Assembly: GCA_034687125.1 (NCBI GenBank) | Contig: JAQGBZ010000048.1 | Span: 124,001-188,000 of the forward strand | Source: Neelides folsomi | Lineage: Eukaryota > Arthropoda > Collembola > Neelipleona > Neelidae | Direction of reading: 5' to 3' | Length of the DNA: 64,000 bases | Shown: in pieces, positions 1 through 13,882 of the stretch | Layout: every line of letters starts with the position of its first letter | How positions within the stretch are numbered: position 1 is the stretch's first letter | The notes under the pieces: model-generated | The model's database searches: none | Seen by the model: only the letters and a program-made list of their open reading frames with translations | What the model was told of the DNA's origin: nothing | Program-made: the position numbers and the translations under genes

Positions 1-3000
1 TGAGATTGTTCGTAATTATAGTCATTTACAACTCATAATTATAGGTAAAAGAATGTTTGATGTTTGACTGATTTCTCAAGAGCTTTAAAAATATGAATGC
101 AATCAACATGTCGGAACGGCAGATGTTTTTAAGAGAATATTTTAAAATCAACATGTTAATTCCTATTAGAAAATAGTTTTTAAATGTCAGTTAATTTAGT
201 TAAACTCTGAATATTTGGCAAGAATGAGATATCAAAAAGATTTGGTAAAATGAATGTGTATAGAATTTCTTTCTAATGGTTCAATTCCGCTCAATTCCAT
301 TCATCTGATGTGTAAAGAATCCTCCTCAATCTTCTAAATGATATATAGTAAATAATGGCGGAGTAAACAGACCAAAACGGATCTCCTGGTTGTGAATGAA
401 AAATATTAAAAGGAAGCTCAAAAAGCTCAAGATGTTTTTAGTGAAAAGTGTGAAATGTCAACTGCTCAATTTTCCTATATGAAACCATTGTGTTTTTATT
501 AGTCTATTTAACTCAGATGTCGAGACAGGTTTAGGACATTGGTCAACAATGTGTTCATAGTTTTATGATATTTTTATGTTCTCTGTTGTGGGGAAAGGAG
601 AAATTTAAAGACATGAAATATCTTGACTCATTTGTCTGATTTTGAGTAGATCAAATTCGATAATGATCTTCTCATATTTGATAGGATGTCAGGAGGAGAA
701 TGGGAAAACAAGCCGGTGGTTTTTCCTTCACTCTCCATTGGGTTGTATGGGAAGTGATCGTCAGTCTCCATCATGGGTCTATTAAGGGGATTTATTCCCA
801 GAGTCGGAGGAGAAGAAAAGATGGGGAAAATTCGTGAGGTAAAATGATGAAGATCCCCTGAGTCTGATTTGGGTCACAGCTTGAGTGAATTGAGCGGATT
901 ATATTTATTACTTGGCGTTTTCTCTTCAAATCCTCCTTTTCAATCGGAGGAACAAAAGGACGTTGAAACGGCCTCTAATGTTATCATTTCCCTAATGCAA
1001 ACAAATTCCATTCTACATATCAAAATATAACCCAAATACCTTATAAAGTAACAATCAACAACAACAAGCTTCAATCTCCCCTGTAATAATACTATCTGTA
1101 TTCTGTATATAAAATAAATATTAAAAAGACAGTACAGCTTGTACATAAAAATCTTATAAATTTAAAGTATGTTTTCTTATCTTAATAGAGATATCTATTC
1201 TAGTATAATAAACCCGTATTAAAAGGATATTTGATTGAGATCTAAACTGTCCCAGAATTATATAAAAACCTTAATGTCAATGTCAAGGTATGAGAACGTA
1301 ATAAATACTTCTCACATTATTAAAATTAAATTCTCAATATGAAGTGAATGGATTTCTTCCAGATGATACCACAAAAATTAGAGATGCGAAAAAATGAGTT
1401 TTTAAGCATCCTCAATTTCCTTCTCTCCCATTGTATTTTCATTTAGGTCCAGAGAATGTGCAGAATGTCCCATTCACATCTCCGACACGCCGACACAGTC
1501 AGACTCATTTGTCCACGCACATAGTAAATGTACATTTAGAGACATTCTTCCATTTAAAAAGGACCTGAACGTGTGAATGTGCTTACAAGTGTATTTCGAT
1601 GTTTTGTAGAGGACAAAAGGGAATTTTCTGCTCATTCCCACCATTGTGTTTTTTCCAATGGAAGCCAATTAGCTCCGTAGTGACACTTCCTCTCTCACTT
1701 CAATCCTTCATTCCTAATACATATCTAATACATGTACTTACATCTAGTAATACATGTATGGTGCACCATGAAGCCGTATGAGAATGAATCAGGTAGCATG
1801 AATGTGTTCGCAACAAAAGTCATTAATGCGTGTAGAAGTGAAGTGAGTGCGAAAGTGTGATCTCCAATCTTTTCCAGTACTTAATAAAAGTAGGGCAAAG
1901 GGAGGAATTCTCTCATCAGGACGAGCCGCATCCTTTTCTTCTCTCGCCCTACTACCTCAACTAAAGGTGCTCACATTTATACAATTGACCATTCTACTAC
2001 TTATTAATACAAGATACAATATAACTATCTCTATATTTAATACTTATATTTAATGTAGAGATGTAATGTAAAGATGAGTATAATGTAAAGATCCATATAA
2101 GTACTGGGTGGTTAAAGAGGAATAATGGTGGACAATTAGTGCAATTAAACCATAGCAAATTCATATCTCACCATCTTCCCAATCCCAATTTATGAAACTC
2201 AATTTAATCCTTTTACAAACTCCTTCAATTACCTTTCAATTCTTCCTATCACTACTTTACAATTTATTGTTAATAGGCCATATTTTCCTTTTAAGTCTCT
2301 CCCTAATTAATTTTTACAATCATAATTTCTCGATTGAGCTCAGAATAAGCTTCATTTCTCTCAGCTTTAACTAATTATGATTCCGTTTTACCTCTAAAGA
2401 CACTTAAGCCTTTTTTATTTTTGAGTCTATCAAGAATTAGTGAAAGAAGTGGCGGGAAGAATGAAAGATGCTCCGGTTCTTTTACAAGACTTGAATGAAG
2501 AATGTGAAGAAGTTCGTTAAGAATTGACACTTTGCTCGATGGTGTTAAGTGACTCATTAGAGCTCGTGGTTGTTGGAAGAATCTAATGAGGTCGATTCTT
2601 CCGATGCCATTTATGGAGAAGGAAGAAGCCGATAAATCTTCTTGTGTTTCAACGACTAACAAAAGAATCTCATTCCGACCCAATGGTCACTAACTACACG
2701 ATGGGATATATGGAACAGAGCGATGGCCCAGACAAACCCACGACTCACATTGACTAAAAATAAAAAGGGGGTGAAGAAGTAAATTAATACCATGGTCCAT
2801 TCGAGTGTCAATCCCCATGTTATTCAAACAAAACCCCGTTATGAGATCACTCCATTCAACTCACCTTATTTCTCCCAACTCAGACTCATATGGACTTTAA
2901 AGTAACTTAAGTATTTGTATTCTGTGCAACTGTACACCTTCTTTATATGATACCTCCAATTTACTTAATATGGACGAATATTGTGTAACAATTCTACGCC

Positions 3001-3499
3001 TTACAAGTACTTCTGTACATTTAGAGCAAGTTTATATAAGTTTAGCGTTTTTATTATCACGGATATTCTTAAACTAAACACTTCAATGAAGAGAATTTGA
3101 GTTTGTGTTATTCTAGCCATGATAAGAATACAATATGACAGACTGCAGCGAGTCATCCACAAAATGAAAAAAATGAAAATGCATCCGTATATAACCAATA
3201 CATAAAATATATAGGTAGGTATACACATGTATATTGTATACATTCAGTTACAGAAATGAAGATGGGCCTGAGAATATATATGTAGAAAGACAGGGAAATG
3301 TTTGAGTTATGGTGGCGGTCAAGGCGTGAATGTGACGAAGGGGTTTGTTGGTATCCGAGGAGCCTTTTGGTTTCCTCTTCGGGAAGTGGGAGGCGAAGGA
3401 GCGATTAAATTCACCTTCGAGTCTCCCTTCATTCCCAGGTGTAATTGGGGATGCCTGGGGGGATGAAGGGAACAGGAGCCTTCTGGTTGATTATTAATA

Positions 3500-3578
3500 T
3501 ACAGGTTGGGCCATAAGTATTTTTCTTTTTTAAATTTACAATTGTATAAAAAAGAAAGATATTATGGCCCACCTTGTA
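3500..3578. mobile_element. Tiny palindromic element flanked by TA (mariner-like MITE candidate)
   Basis: A 79-bp near-palindrome. Its left end CAGGTTGGGCCATAA is mirrored by the right end TTATGGCCCACCTTG, followed inward by matching poly-pyrimidine and poly-purine arms (TTTTTCTTTTTT against AAAAAAGAAAG). It is bounded on both sides by TA, the target duplication of Tc1/mariner elements. No coding capacity. It resembles the element at 56,456-56,532 in size, TA flanks and arm composition. A hairpin RNA precursor is an alternative reading. Confidence 0.55.
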
Positions 3579-6477
3579 CAGACAGATACACCAAGATTTC
3601 CCAACATCCTGTGAAGGAATCCGATTCAATTCGAGTAACGGGATTTGTTCATTGGCCATCTCTTCTACCTGTTTCCAACAACTTCACCCTCATCGAAGGC
3701 CACTAGAGAACTCAACCACTCAGATTCCCCATTATTCCCCTTTTTTACCGCCATATCCAATTTGTTTGATATGAATATATTCCATATTGGTTACAACCGA
3801 CGTATCAAATATGCATATAAAAACTGGATAATGCTTTCCTCTGGCTATCTCTCTAATGAGACACTTACCTAAATATTGGGAAGATGAGACCAGCAGAACT
3901 GAACAGATTATTCCCAAATTATCTTGTTACCATAATGTACTGGCCATCAACCGCAGTTTCAATAAATAATATTAACATTTACATTTGGTTCATCAGAATT
4001 AGATTGGCGTTTGGCTTAAGAATTTTTCATCTTCATCTACATTATTTTCCCATGCATTTGTTATCACATCTATTTCTCAAATAATTTTAATCATTAATAA
4101 TATAAAGTAAATTAAAATTTTAGAACAACTTTAAAATAAAATCATATCAATAAATTGTTCGCAAAAAGTTAAAATTATACCAAATAAAAATATATTTGCA
4201 TTATTTTACATGATAAATATACTTAAGGTTTGGGTATTAAGCTCATAAAAGCATCTCACTGTCTTTACTATTTGAATTAAGAACATGGGGGTTCTCAATT
4301 CTGAATTGTTTTAATTCCGCTTTAATTCATCATTGTTCCAATGAGGATCTCAAAGCCTAAATTTTTACGCACAGCACACACATGATAATGTGAGAATTAA
4401 TGACCACAATAAGATATGCTTATGATATTTTATATCTTATTCATCTAATGATAAGAATTGATAAAAGAACTCATATGAAAATATGAATTGAGATATATCC
4501 AAGTCATTAAGGTGTGGAAAGTATTTATAGTCGATTAGAACACCGTTTATTCAATCGAACTGCACTGACTTGTCAGGAGAGATTTATTTCTTTGACATAC
4601 ATTTCATCCTCCTTCGGTGCTCATCTATAAATGAAGCTCATAAAATCCTTTGACGACTTTGGCGCTCCCAACGTTCCAACTCCCAACGCTCCCGGGTCAA
4701 TTTATTTCTCCCTCAACTGACGACTCAGCTCAATAACAATGAACCCTTATTTTTATATAGTCATTCAGAATAACAGACAGTTTTCCAATCCATCTTTCAT
4801 TTTAAAACAATCGCGATTCGCGAGTTTTTGCATTACCAAGATAAGACGTATTTTTAATTTTTATTGTTATCTGTTGAAAGGTGTTTGAATAGTTTTATTG
4901 TTACATGTAATCTAATATGGAAATTGATAGCCCTGGAGGTACTTAGATCTTAAAATAGTAATTATTACTCGTAAGCTGCTTAAAATTTAATTAATAAAAA
5001 TAAGGTTAATCTTTTACTTTACTGTACAGACTCTGATTTTGAATAGAAGAAAGTTGAGTTATCGAGGAATTTGAATACTTTAAATACTTGTAATGTTTTA
5101 AATACTTAAAGTTAGTCTGACTTGATTTTGCCGGATGTTGCCTACATTTAAATTAAAAAAAACTTTTGTATTGAATGAAAGAAGTCCTAAAGGAGGGGAA
5201 ATGGGACTTGATCTCATCCGCTATTACTATCATTAAAACCTGTGGACATTCCTTGGCCTGTTGTAATAAACACAAGAATGTGTATAAAATCAAAGGGTGA
5301 GTTTGATGAATTGTGGAGGAATCGACTGATGCGTTTGTTTGATGCAAAAAACTGTCTGTGATAGGGGGAATGTTTTGAGAGTGAGTAGGACGGTTGTTGG
5401 TGTATGTTGGGATTGGCCGTTTCCTGATCTTCAAACCCGTCTTGACCGCAATCTCTTTTGACCCTTTATGTATTACTTTCTTGCCCACTTTGGCCCATGG
5501 GCATCGCACACATACAAAAGACATAGTCTTATTCTTTTATACATAATTTGTATAGTCCATCTCATTTCCCTATTTCATGAGTATTTCTGCACAGGAGGTT
5601 TGCCATAATCCTTCTTTGGTTCTTTGCCGGCACTTGATAATACACAGTTACTCAGGAAAATATTGAGACTTGTTCAATATTGATTTATGAGTTATGATCA
5701 CGCGGCGGGTTTGGCCTTTAAGACCACGTTGGGAGATAAAGAAGCCCAAATTCAATTTCACTCTTTTTTCATGCGTAATCCCTTATACCAATAAGGTAGT
5801 TACCAAAGATGTTGGTAGTTGTAATTAAGATGCATGGGGTTGGAGGGTCTGACAGATCAACTTTTACTGTGATTCATATCTGTGTCTGGCATTTAAAGAG
5901 AGTTTAATTCAATTAACCTGTGAGGAGAAGACGACGAGGAGGAAGGGAAGAACCAGCGTCCGAAGGACAATCATTCTTGATCAAAATTCACCTCACCTCT
6001 TCAGATCTGAAAGGAATTAAATATCTCATTAACTCTTTGATTAACCCTTATTAAATTCAATTAGGCTCCGCAATTTATTTCCATCAATTCTCAAACTTGA
6101 TCCGAATGCATTTTAATTAAACTGCACGTAAAAGGAGAAAATATGCACCTGGGAAAGTTAAAGATAATCAAATATGATATGAAGATCAATCACTAATTAT
6201 TTGGATAAAAATGAAGTCTAATTATTAGAAACTTTATTCTTTGGGCTGACCAATTTGGCTCAAATAATTGGCTAAAAATCTGTTTCGTGAATTTCAAACA
6301 GTAGTTTATTTATTGCTAAATATGAATAATTCCATACAAGAAATCTCTCCATACAATTCCTCCTAATTTCCCTCTCCTTTTTTCGTGAATCAAAATGTAG
6401 TTTATTATTTCAAATGTTTATATTTATTGCTAAATGCTCTCTCCAAACTTGAACTGACTCTTAATGTGCCCAAACAT

Positions 6478-6517
6478 CTCTTTTATGCTCCTTGCAATTC
6501 TTTTATGCTTCTTGCAA
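6478..6517. repeat. Tandem repeat, 20 bp x 2
   Basis: Two adjacent 20-bp copies differing at two positions (CTCTTTTATGCTCCTTGCAA, then TTCTTTTATGCTTCTTGCAA). A further TTGCAA lies downstream. No gene overlaps. Confidence 0.7.
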
Positions 6518-8880
6518 TTTACCCTTGCAAAAGCGCGTAAAAGCTCGCAAATGAATAAAAGTTATGATGAATTTAGAAAGCTATGATGCTCCAAGGAATA
6601 CAAACCTATATACTTACCTGTACTTACAAAGTACAAGTAAGTAATGAGCAAATTCGAATAATTTCCCTCGTGAGCTCATATACGAGAAAGGGAAATAATG
6701 ATATAAAAAATAAAAAAATTAAAATCAACGCATAAAACATATTGAAACAATTGAGAAATATCTTAAAGCGGGGATTGTTCATAATTTTAATTTTATTATA
6801 AATCAGAGTTGGTCTCAAAGCTGGTCAAATTCAATGACTCGACGGAGCCTCGGAGCTCCATGACCCAAATACTCGAACGATGATCAAGTTGGAGTTTCCG
6901 CATATAAGAAGAGTTTTCTAGTCAAACTTGTTTCAACTCTCATCGGCTCTGGCAGGAGATTCTCATTCATGGATATGTCTTATAACATAAGGGAGAACGA
7001 CGAGGGCGTTGAAGGAGTCACAAGAGAAGAGGGCAAGTTCAAGTTGAACCTTTTTGGTCAAATTGCAAATCCTCAAAGGCTAAATTCCCTATTACTTTGC
7101 TATTACCTACACGTTTTGATAGGCCTATAAAAGCTCTTACATTTCTCACCGCCCTCGTAAAAGATATTCCTCCATTTTTCCTCATCTTTTACACGATTTT
7201 CCTCATCTTTACATGATCTTTTGGAAATCAAATTTCCCTCATATATAAGCCATAAACTAAATGTAATATTAAATATGAACTATGCAGGGTGGGTGTTTTT
7301 GCATTTAAGAAGAAGATCTTCATTTTTGTATGTTTGTATGTCATGAATGGGTTGTCCATTCTCTATTTATCAAGTGTCAATAGTCAATAGAACCCATTTT
7401 ACATCTCCAGCTTCCCTTCTTGTTTTATCAACCTCAATTGTTCGCTCATCTTAAAGGAGATCAGAAGAGCAAACAAAACTGTTTGGCATCAATTATAAAA
7501 TACCTTGATTTTTCCATCAGCTCTCTGAGTGAGTAAACACCAATCGTTCCCGTTACATTTTAAATACATTGATAATCAATTTCCAATTCAAGTCTAATGA
7601 CAACGATTAGCAAACTTATATGAATATTATTCGCAACTAAAGGGAAGTTCAGATGGCTATCAGATAGGAGGATATATAGGGTATATAATAATTTCTTAAT
7701 TTTATACCGGTTTTTCATATCTCATTCATTTGAAACTGGAAAGTTAAACTATAAGTGCACTTGCACATAACCGCAATAGGTTAATTCAACTTGTTAACTT
7801 ACTTAAATTTTCAAGTTGGCTCAAATTTAAATTTCAAGTTGCCTGTCACATTATTAATTTATATCCAATTGTGTCCTTATTAACTACAAGATGGACCTGT
7901 GGCTTCTTCAGAAGTTCATCGTGTAGAAGAAGAACAATGAAGAAGAAGGTGAGATAAATGTGCAGATCTATTGATTGACAACTTGAAGGAATTCGGAGCA
8001 AGAGGGAAATAATGGGTTCAGTGGAGGAGAATCGTGAATCACGAGAATGTTAATTTAGAAACTCAATCCAAATCCCACTAGTGAGCAGAAAATGAAATTG
8101 AATGAAGTTGATCAAATTAAATTTCAAACAACCACACGTTGATTTTCCAATTGTGCTCATCTGACATTCTACAATGGGACATGGCATTCTTCCTACCTGT
8201 ATAGACATAATCTATTAACTCAAATTCCACTTTATTCCCTTTCTTTATTCCATACAATAAAGGAATCAAAATTTGACATAATTAGTTATTACAGTTTTAT
8301 ATAAAGACTACCATACTGGTATAAGGGAAGTTAATTTGAGTAAATAATAAAAAAAGCTCCTTCACATCTCGGGAAACAAATTATTCTTTTTGAGTTCAAT
8401 TTGGAAATGAATGAGGATTTTCCAATCCAGGACAATTGAAAAGAAGAAGAGAAAAATCTCGGAGACTTTGAATATGTGTGTAAATGGGGAATGAAAGTCA
8501 AGGAATAAAATCAAGGTTGGAACCCCCAAAGATATGCAAACCACACGTGAAACTGTGAGTGAAATGTTCTTAAGATGGAACGATCCTTCACGCAACACTT
8601 GGCAGTGAAGTAAAAGGAGCAAATAGGGAAACGGACGCATTGTCCAACTCCCAAAACTCTCCCAAGAAACCCCAAGTGGTCCAAATTGAAATTCTTCTTT
8701 TAATTGTATTTAATTAAACTTCTAGGTCTTCCCTTTCAATTCTTTAACATTTACACCCTCGATTTTGAAAATAAATTATAATAGCTTGAAAATAATCCTT
8801 CCAATTTCTCTAATTCAAGAATAAAACAAAATTCTTTCCCATTATTAAAAAATTAGAATTTTAAAAACAATATCATTGAG

Positions 8881-8950
8881 TACAATATGATAATTTTTAA
8901 ATAGAGATAAATACAATATGTCATTTTTAAATACAGATAAATACATCATT
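8881..8950. repeat. Tandem repeat, about 31 bp x 2 plus a partial copy
   Basis: The unit begins TACAATATG and contains TTTTTAAATA followed by GAGATAAA or CAGATAAA. Copies lie at 8,881-8,911 and 8,912-8,941, with a third copy starting TACAT. It is a local duplication in non-coding DNA. Confidence 0.7.
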
Positions 8951-9927
8951 TGTAATTTCATTATTCCAATTCCTCAGATCTTATTTCCCACTTAACCAAA
9001 TTACTTAGCTTAAACTTTTCACCTAATTCTCCTTATAAGCGTTCAAGTTCAGTCTTTTTATGAAAAATTGAACCAATAGTTTTTCATATGAAAAAAGTTT
9101 AAAAAAACGTATTGAATAAGGGGAGCAATGAAGGTCACTTTACCTGAGGTCAAAGATCCAAAGAGAAGATCACTGCACGAACGGAGCTGGTAATATCACT
9201 ACCTCCTGAGTTCTATTGGCATGGGGGTAAAAGACAAAGTAGGGACGAGTGGAGTAACGGTGTGAGTTGCTTTTCAGGTTCTCTGGGCCAAGCACAACTC
9301 GACTGATGTCTTGGAAGCGAAGAACAAGAATGTGTTTCACTCAATGAGCTCGAGGTTCGGCGACGACCCCCTCGACCAAACACACCTGCTAGTGTCCCTA
9401 TGATCATCCCTTACTGTTACTACCCTACTACCTTCCATACAATTCCCGATCCCTCCAATTCTCACCTATAAACCTACATGCTTACTCCCCCATTCACTCC
9501 TTTCTTCTCCAGAAGTCCTTCCGAATTGAACATCATACACGCCAACAACACTTGTTAGATCACAATACAAAATTCTGTCTGGTCAGAGGACCAGAAAACC
9601 CCAAAATGCCAATTTGGAATTTGACTCATCGTCGGATTGACCGAGAGGTTTCGAAAGGGAACTTCCACGCCTCGACTCACCTTCAATTATTTCACTTCTT
9701 TCACAAACAACAAAGGACTTAACATTTGAACCATTTAAAACTGCGATTCTCAAACCATCTTCTGTATTTAATCCTTTTAGTTTTGGTAAACCTCATCGAA
9801 TTCATTTCAATTCATACTTTAAAATAAATTTTACGAGCATGAACAATGCCCATTAACTGTCAAATTACTGCACATGAATACATAATAAATAAGCAATAGT
9901 ATAGCAATACTGTATATGTGTACTATG

Positions 9928-9955
9928 CTTATATCAGTATACTTATATCAGTATT
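9928..9955. repeat. Tandem repeat, 14 bp x 2
   Basis: CTTATATCAGTAT followed by A or T occurs twice back to back in an AT-rich non-coding stretch. Confidence 0.65.
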
Positions 9956-12900
9956 TACAAATGCATAATTTACCAATATTTAGAATTGTTGATGATAATG
10001 GCTATATTAGATGTACACTTAATATAGGCAAATGATTATGAGAAACAGGTAAAGTAAAAATGGGAAATCTGTCCATTTCTTGTTGAATCATTAAATGATG
10101 AGAAGTTAAATCAACGACTTGTTAGATAAAAACACTTTTTCATGTGTAGTAATAGGGAGAGATTGGTAAGAAATTAATAGGAATGGAGAGAAACGAGAAA
10201 AGAAAATAAAAGACAACGATGGCTTTCATATCAAGTTTCTCAATTTAACCTTCTGCTCCTTAAGATATCCTCCCAACATTGTAACATATATATTGTATAC
10301 ATTACATTGTACCGAAACGAGATTGACCATATTCGCATAGAACACCATAAACTAGAGGAACTAATTTGAATATGAACTGTTAATTCTCTTAATGACTTCA
10401 CAGCAGAGTGAAATGTGCGGTCAGAGGGATTGTCGCAAGAGAAACTTTGATAATTCATTTTCCCCTTGTTGTTTTTTGGACTTGTTATTGGATCAAGTTC
10501 ATTCCTCTTTAATTATTCCTAATTGAAAGCTCCTGTCCAATAATGTCTGCGACCTTTAATTAATCATTTAATTTTTCTCAAATATTTGGAAACAATTTAA
10601 TTACGTGAGCTATGTGTGCATACTTCCCAATTGCCCTTCACAATTCTTTTTACCATTGTTCGTAAAAAAGAGAGAAATTTTCCATTAAATGAGATTTTGC
10701 ATATTTTTTATAATATATTTTACCTTAATACGCATATCTGCATACCGCTGGGCCCCTAATTGTTTATAAGTTTTTTGCAATTAAAGAACTTTTCTCTGGT
10801 TGATGTTTATCAATTTGTGGGAGAAATGGGAAAATTCTTTACACATGTTTTGTATCTAAAACTTTCATTCAAATTCGGTATAGCAATTTCCATGCCTGGA
10901 AGTCTATTGAGTTAATAAAATAACTGATTTTCCACTTTGTGCTCCATTGTCCCAACTGAGGTGGAACGAATGGTCAAATGAGGTGAAAGAATAAATGGAA
11001 GATTCGCGTTTCCTTTCAATTTCCCGCTATAAAGCTCCACTTTACAATCTCAAAGGAACCAAAGGGCCATTATTCACGATATTGATGGGACAGAGAAAAT
11101 CATTCACTTATTGTAACATGAAATTATTATGCATATTTATAAATTAATAATAGAACCACCGCCAGCCTCCATGGGTATAAATGGGAAGATGAGTCTGAGG
11201 CTTTGAAATCTCATTGGAAGTGAAAAGACATTGGAGGAGAATGGAAGGAATTCATGTTGAGTTGGGCTTAAAAAGACGAACAACACCCTAATGGAATTTT
11301 TATGTCCCATACTTCAGAATTGAATATCTAATTAGGGAATGATCATTTTATTCAGGTAGCCTGGTTGGGAATTTAAGGTCGTCTTTTATTTAATCATTTT
11401 CGATTACACCTCAAGGGAACAAATTCACCTACAGATCTTGGGTGGTAAAAATCTTATACAAACCTTCCCATTGTAAATACCTGAAAAAATATACACAATA
11501 TAAATAAAAGAGTAATATATGTACATAATATGGGATTATATGGAATATTGCCCATTACTCTTCACCTTCATCTTGTCACACTCACACGGAGATCTCTCGA
11601 AGAACAAGAAGAGGAAACGCGTGAAAGTTGAGGAATTGTCCTGAAAGAGAGGAAATCTCCAAATGGTTAACAACGTCATCACCAACTTGGGGATTTGATT
11701 AAAAGAAATCAAGTTCTCCCTCATTTGATCTCGTCTTGCTCTTCTGCATTTCCAATATCGTTTCAATGACCATTTGTTCAATTTGTTTACGTCTACATCC
11801 TACTAACATCACTGCACCCTTACCTGTATAAGGAGAATTTGTATAAGAATGTCTTATTCCATTCTCTTATGTCTCACTTTATTACTCACATTCCAAACCC
11901 ACACGCAATAATAGGCTTGTTGGGGGAAATTAACAACTTTCAGTCATTCTAATTCTATTGCTACTTCTTTCAATCCTTCTTCCATTGTTAAAAGGATCCT
12001 ATGCATTATTTGTATTATCACAATTTGTACAGAAAGATGTTGGCCGGAACTTTCATATTCGCAACTTGTATATTATATTAAGGACAATCCTTCTATTTAC
12101 AATTATTTTGTATTTGTTGAACTCTTCATTATTTTGACATATGGACATTTAGATGGATTTAGCGATTTACTCTAAAATCTTTCTCACATATGGTCTTTCA
12201 CTAATAAGTTGGAAATGAGTTGTTTGATGGTTTGATTCCATTGTGGATATTTGTTGAATAAAAGTGGAATTTGGGAATATGAGACTAATGGACTCACAAT
12301 TGGCGAGGATTGTGTTTGTAAAAAAGAGTTTAAATTGGAATAAATCTCAGGAGCAAGGTGTTGGATAAAAAAGGGGCCGGGAATGATAAAAGCCCCTTGA
12401 TTTATCGCCCTCTAAGATGCGGAGCAAAAGTGATGATAATAAAGTAAAAAACTGGCACCCAAAGGGGAACCTGTTGAGATTCAAAATGGTCCGCTCGACG
12501 ACGGCTCAGGAATTCTCATCATCCTCAAATACTTCTTGTTTCTTGGTCAGTGTTTTTAAGTATATGGTGAGTATGGGGATTACTCTTAGGTTGAAATATA
12601 GCACCTGTTCAATTTTATTTCTCTTATTATCCTCTGCCATGCTGAGTCTCCCTTAATAAGTTCCTCAATGAACTCGTCGTTCCTTCCCCAATTGACCAAC
12701 AAACTCTCGTGTGTGGATAGTCATTAACTATCTGTACATGTATCTCTGGATTTCACTCCTAGAGGAATTTAACCTTCACCTAATAATTCAAATTAGATGT
12801 ATTATTGTAAGGTAAAGGCCCCGCTCTCGTGGATCCAATTAACTATAATATTCTCCCATAAGCTACAAGGTCGAACCGAAACAGGAGAAGATCATGAGAA

Positions 12901-13863
12901 GGAGGAGGAAAAAGAATTAAAAACTTAATTGCTATTTTCTCTATACATCTCTCAAAGATCATACACAAGATCATACGCAAGATGTTAAACATTGTATTTA
13001 TGAATATATTCTTAAATATTCTTCCTATGTAGATATTCTTAAATTCTCTTTTCGCCTGGAAAGAAACTGTATGGCGCTAATAGGAAAAATCGTGTTGGAG
13101 GTGTGTGAGGATTATTAGCTTCTAAACTGAAGGTGTCCGCCTCGAGTGTTTCAACTCTTCACACACTGCCGGGGGAGATTCACACAATTGGAATGGAAAC
13201 GGAAAGGGAGTACTAATATAACGGGAAGATATTGTATAGACAAGTATCCAATACAATATATTTTTACATTTCCCTCTTGTTTAAAAGTGGCTATATTCAA
13301 GTCATCTCAAGATCCACTTGAAGGCTCCTCAAAGGGTTTTCTCTCCATGTAAATAAATACACATATCTACCATATCATGTATTGTATGTATGTACTAAAT
13401 GTAAGTACTAACATTAAGTATGTATAAGTAATATACTGTATACTGTATTTATGTATCTGTAAAATTCATATGAGTTCTAAATATTGAGTGACTGAAGTTT
13501 GGAAGTTATAAACTTTATAAAATGGTTATATGAAGGATGATATATTTGTAAAGGTTTTACTAATAATGAGATACAGGTAAGCATATGAGATACATAAGCA
13601 TAGGTGAGTTAAAGATTGAACTGAGACTGCGAAATGAGGTCAACGCATGGATATTTCCATGGGCCAGGGCACTGAAGGCATTCTGGACCTATGGAGGTCC
13701 ATCATTATTTATAGGACGAGTTTTTCCTCTTTCCCGGCGGCCGTCGTCTCCAACTCCAACTCGGTTGTCTGACGGAGATTAAACTCTTGGTATTCACGGC
13801 CATAATTCGGATCCGGTATACCTGTCCATCGTCTCCTCCACATTCCTCCCTCATTCAACCACC

Positions 13864-13882
13864 CATCATCATCATCATCATC
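13864..13882. repeat. (CAT)n microsatellite
   Basis: Six CAT/ATC units in a GC-richer non-coding patch. Confidence 0.8.

Noticed and set aside
2375-2683. About 100-codon open frame on the minus strand with protein-like composition
   Set aside because: It begins at TTG rather than ATG, has no recognised motif and no exon partners.
5153-5524. 123-codon open frame on the minus strand
   Set aside because: The composition (Thr, Ser, His, Pro-rich without pattern) and lack of motifs or splice context suggest chance.
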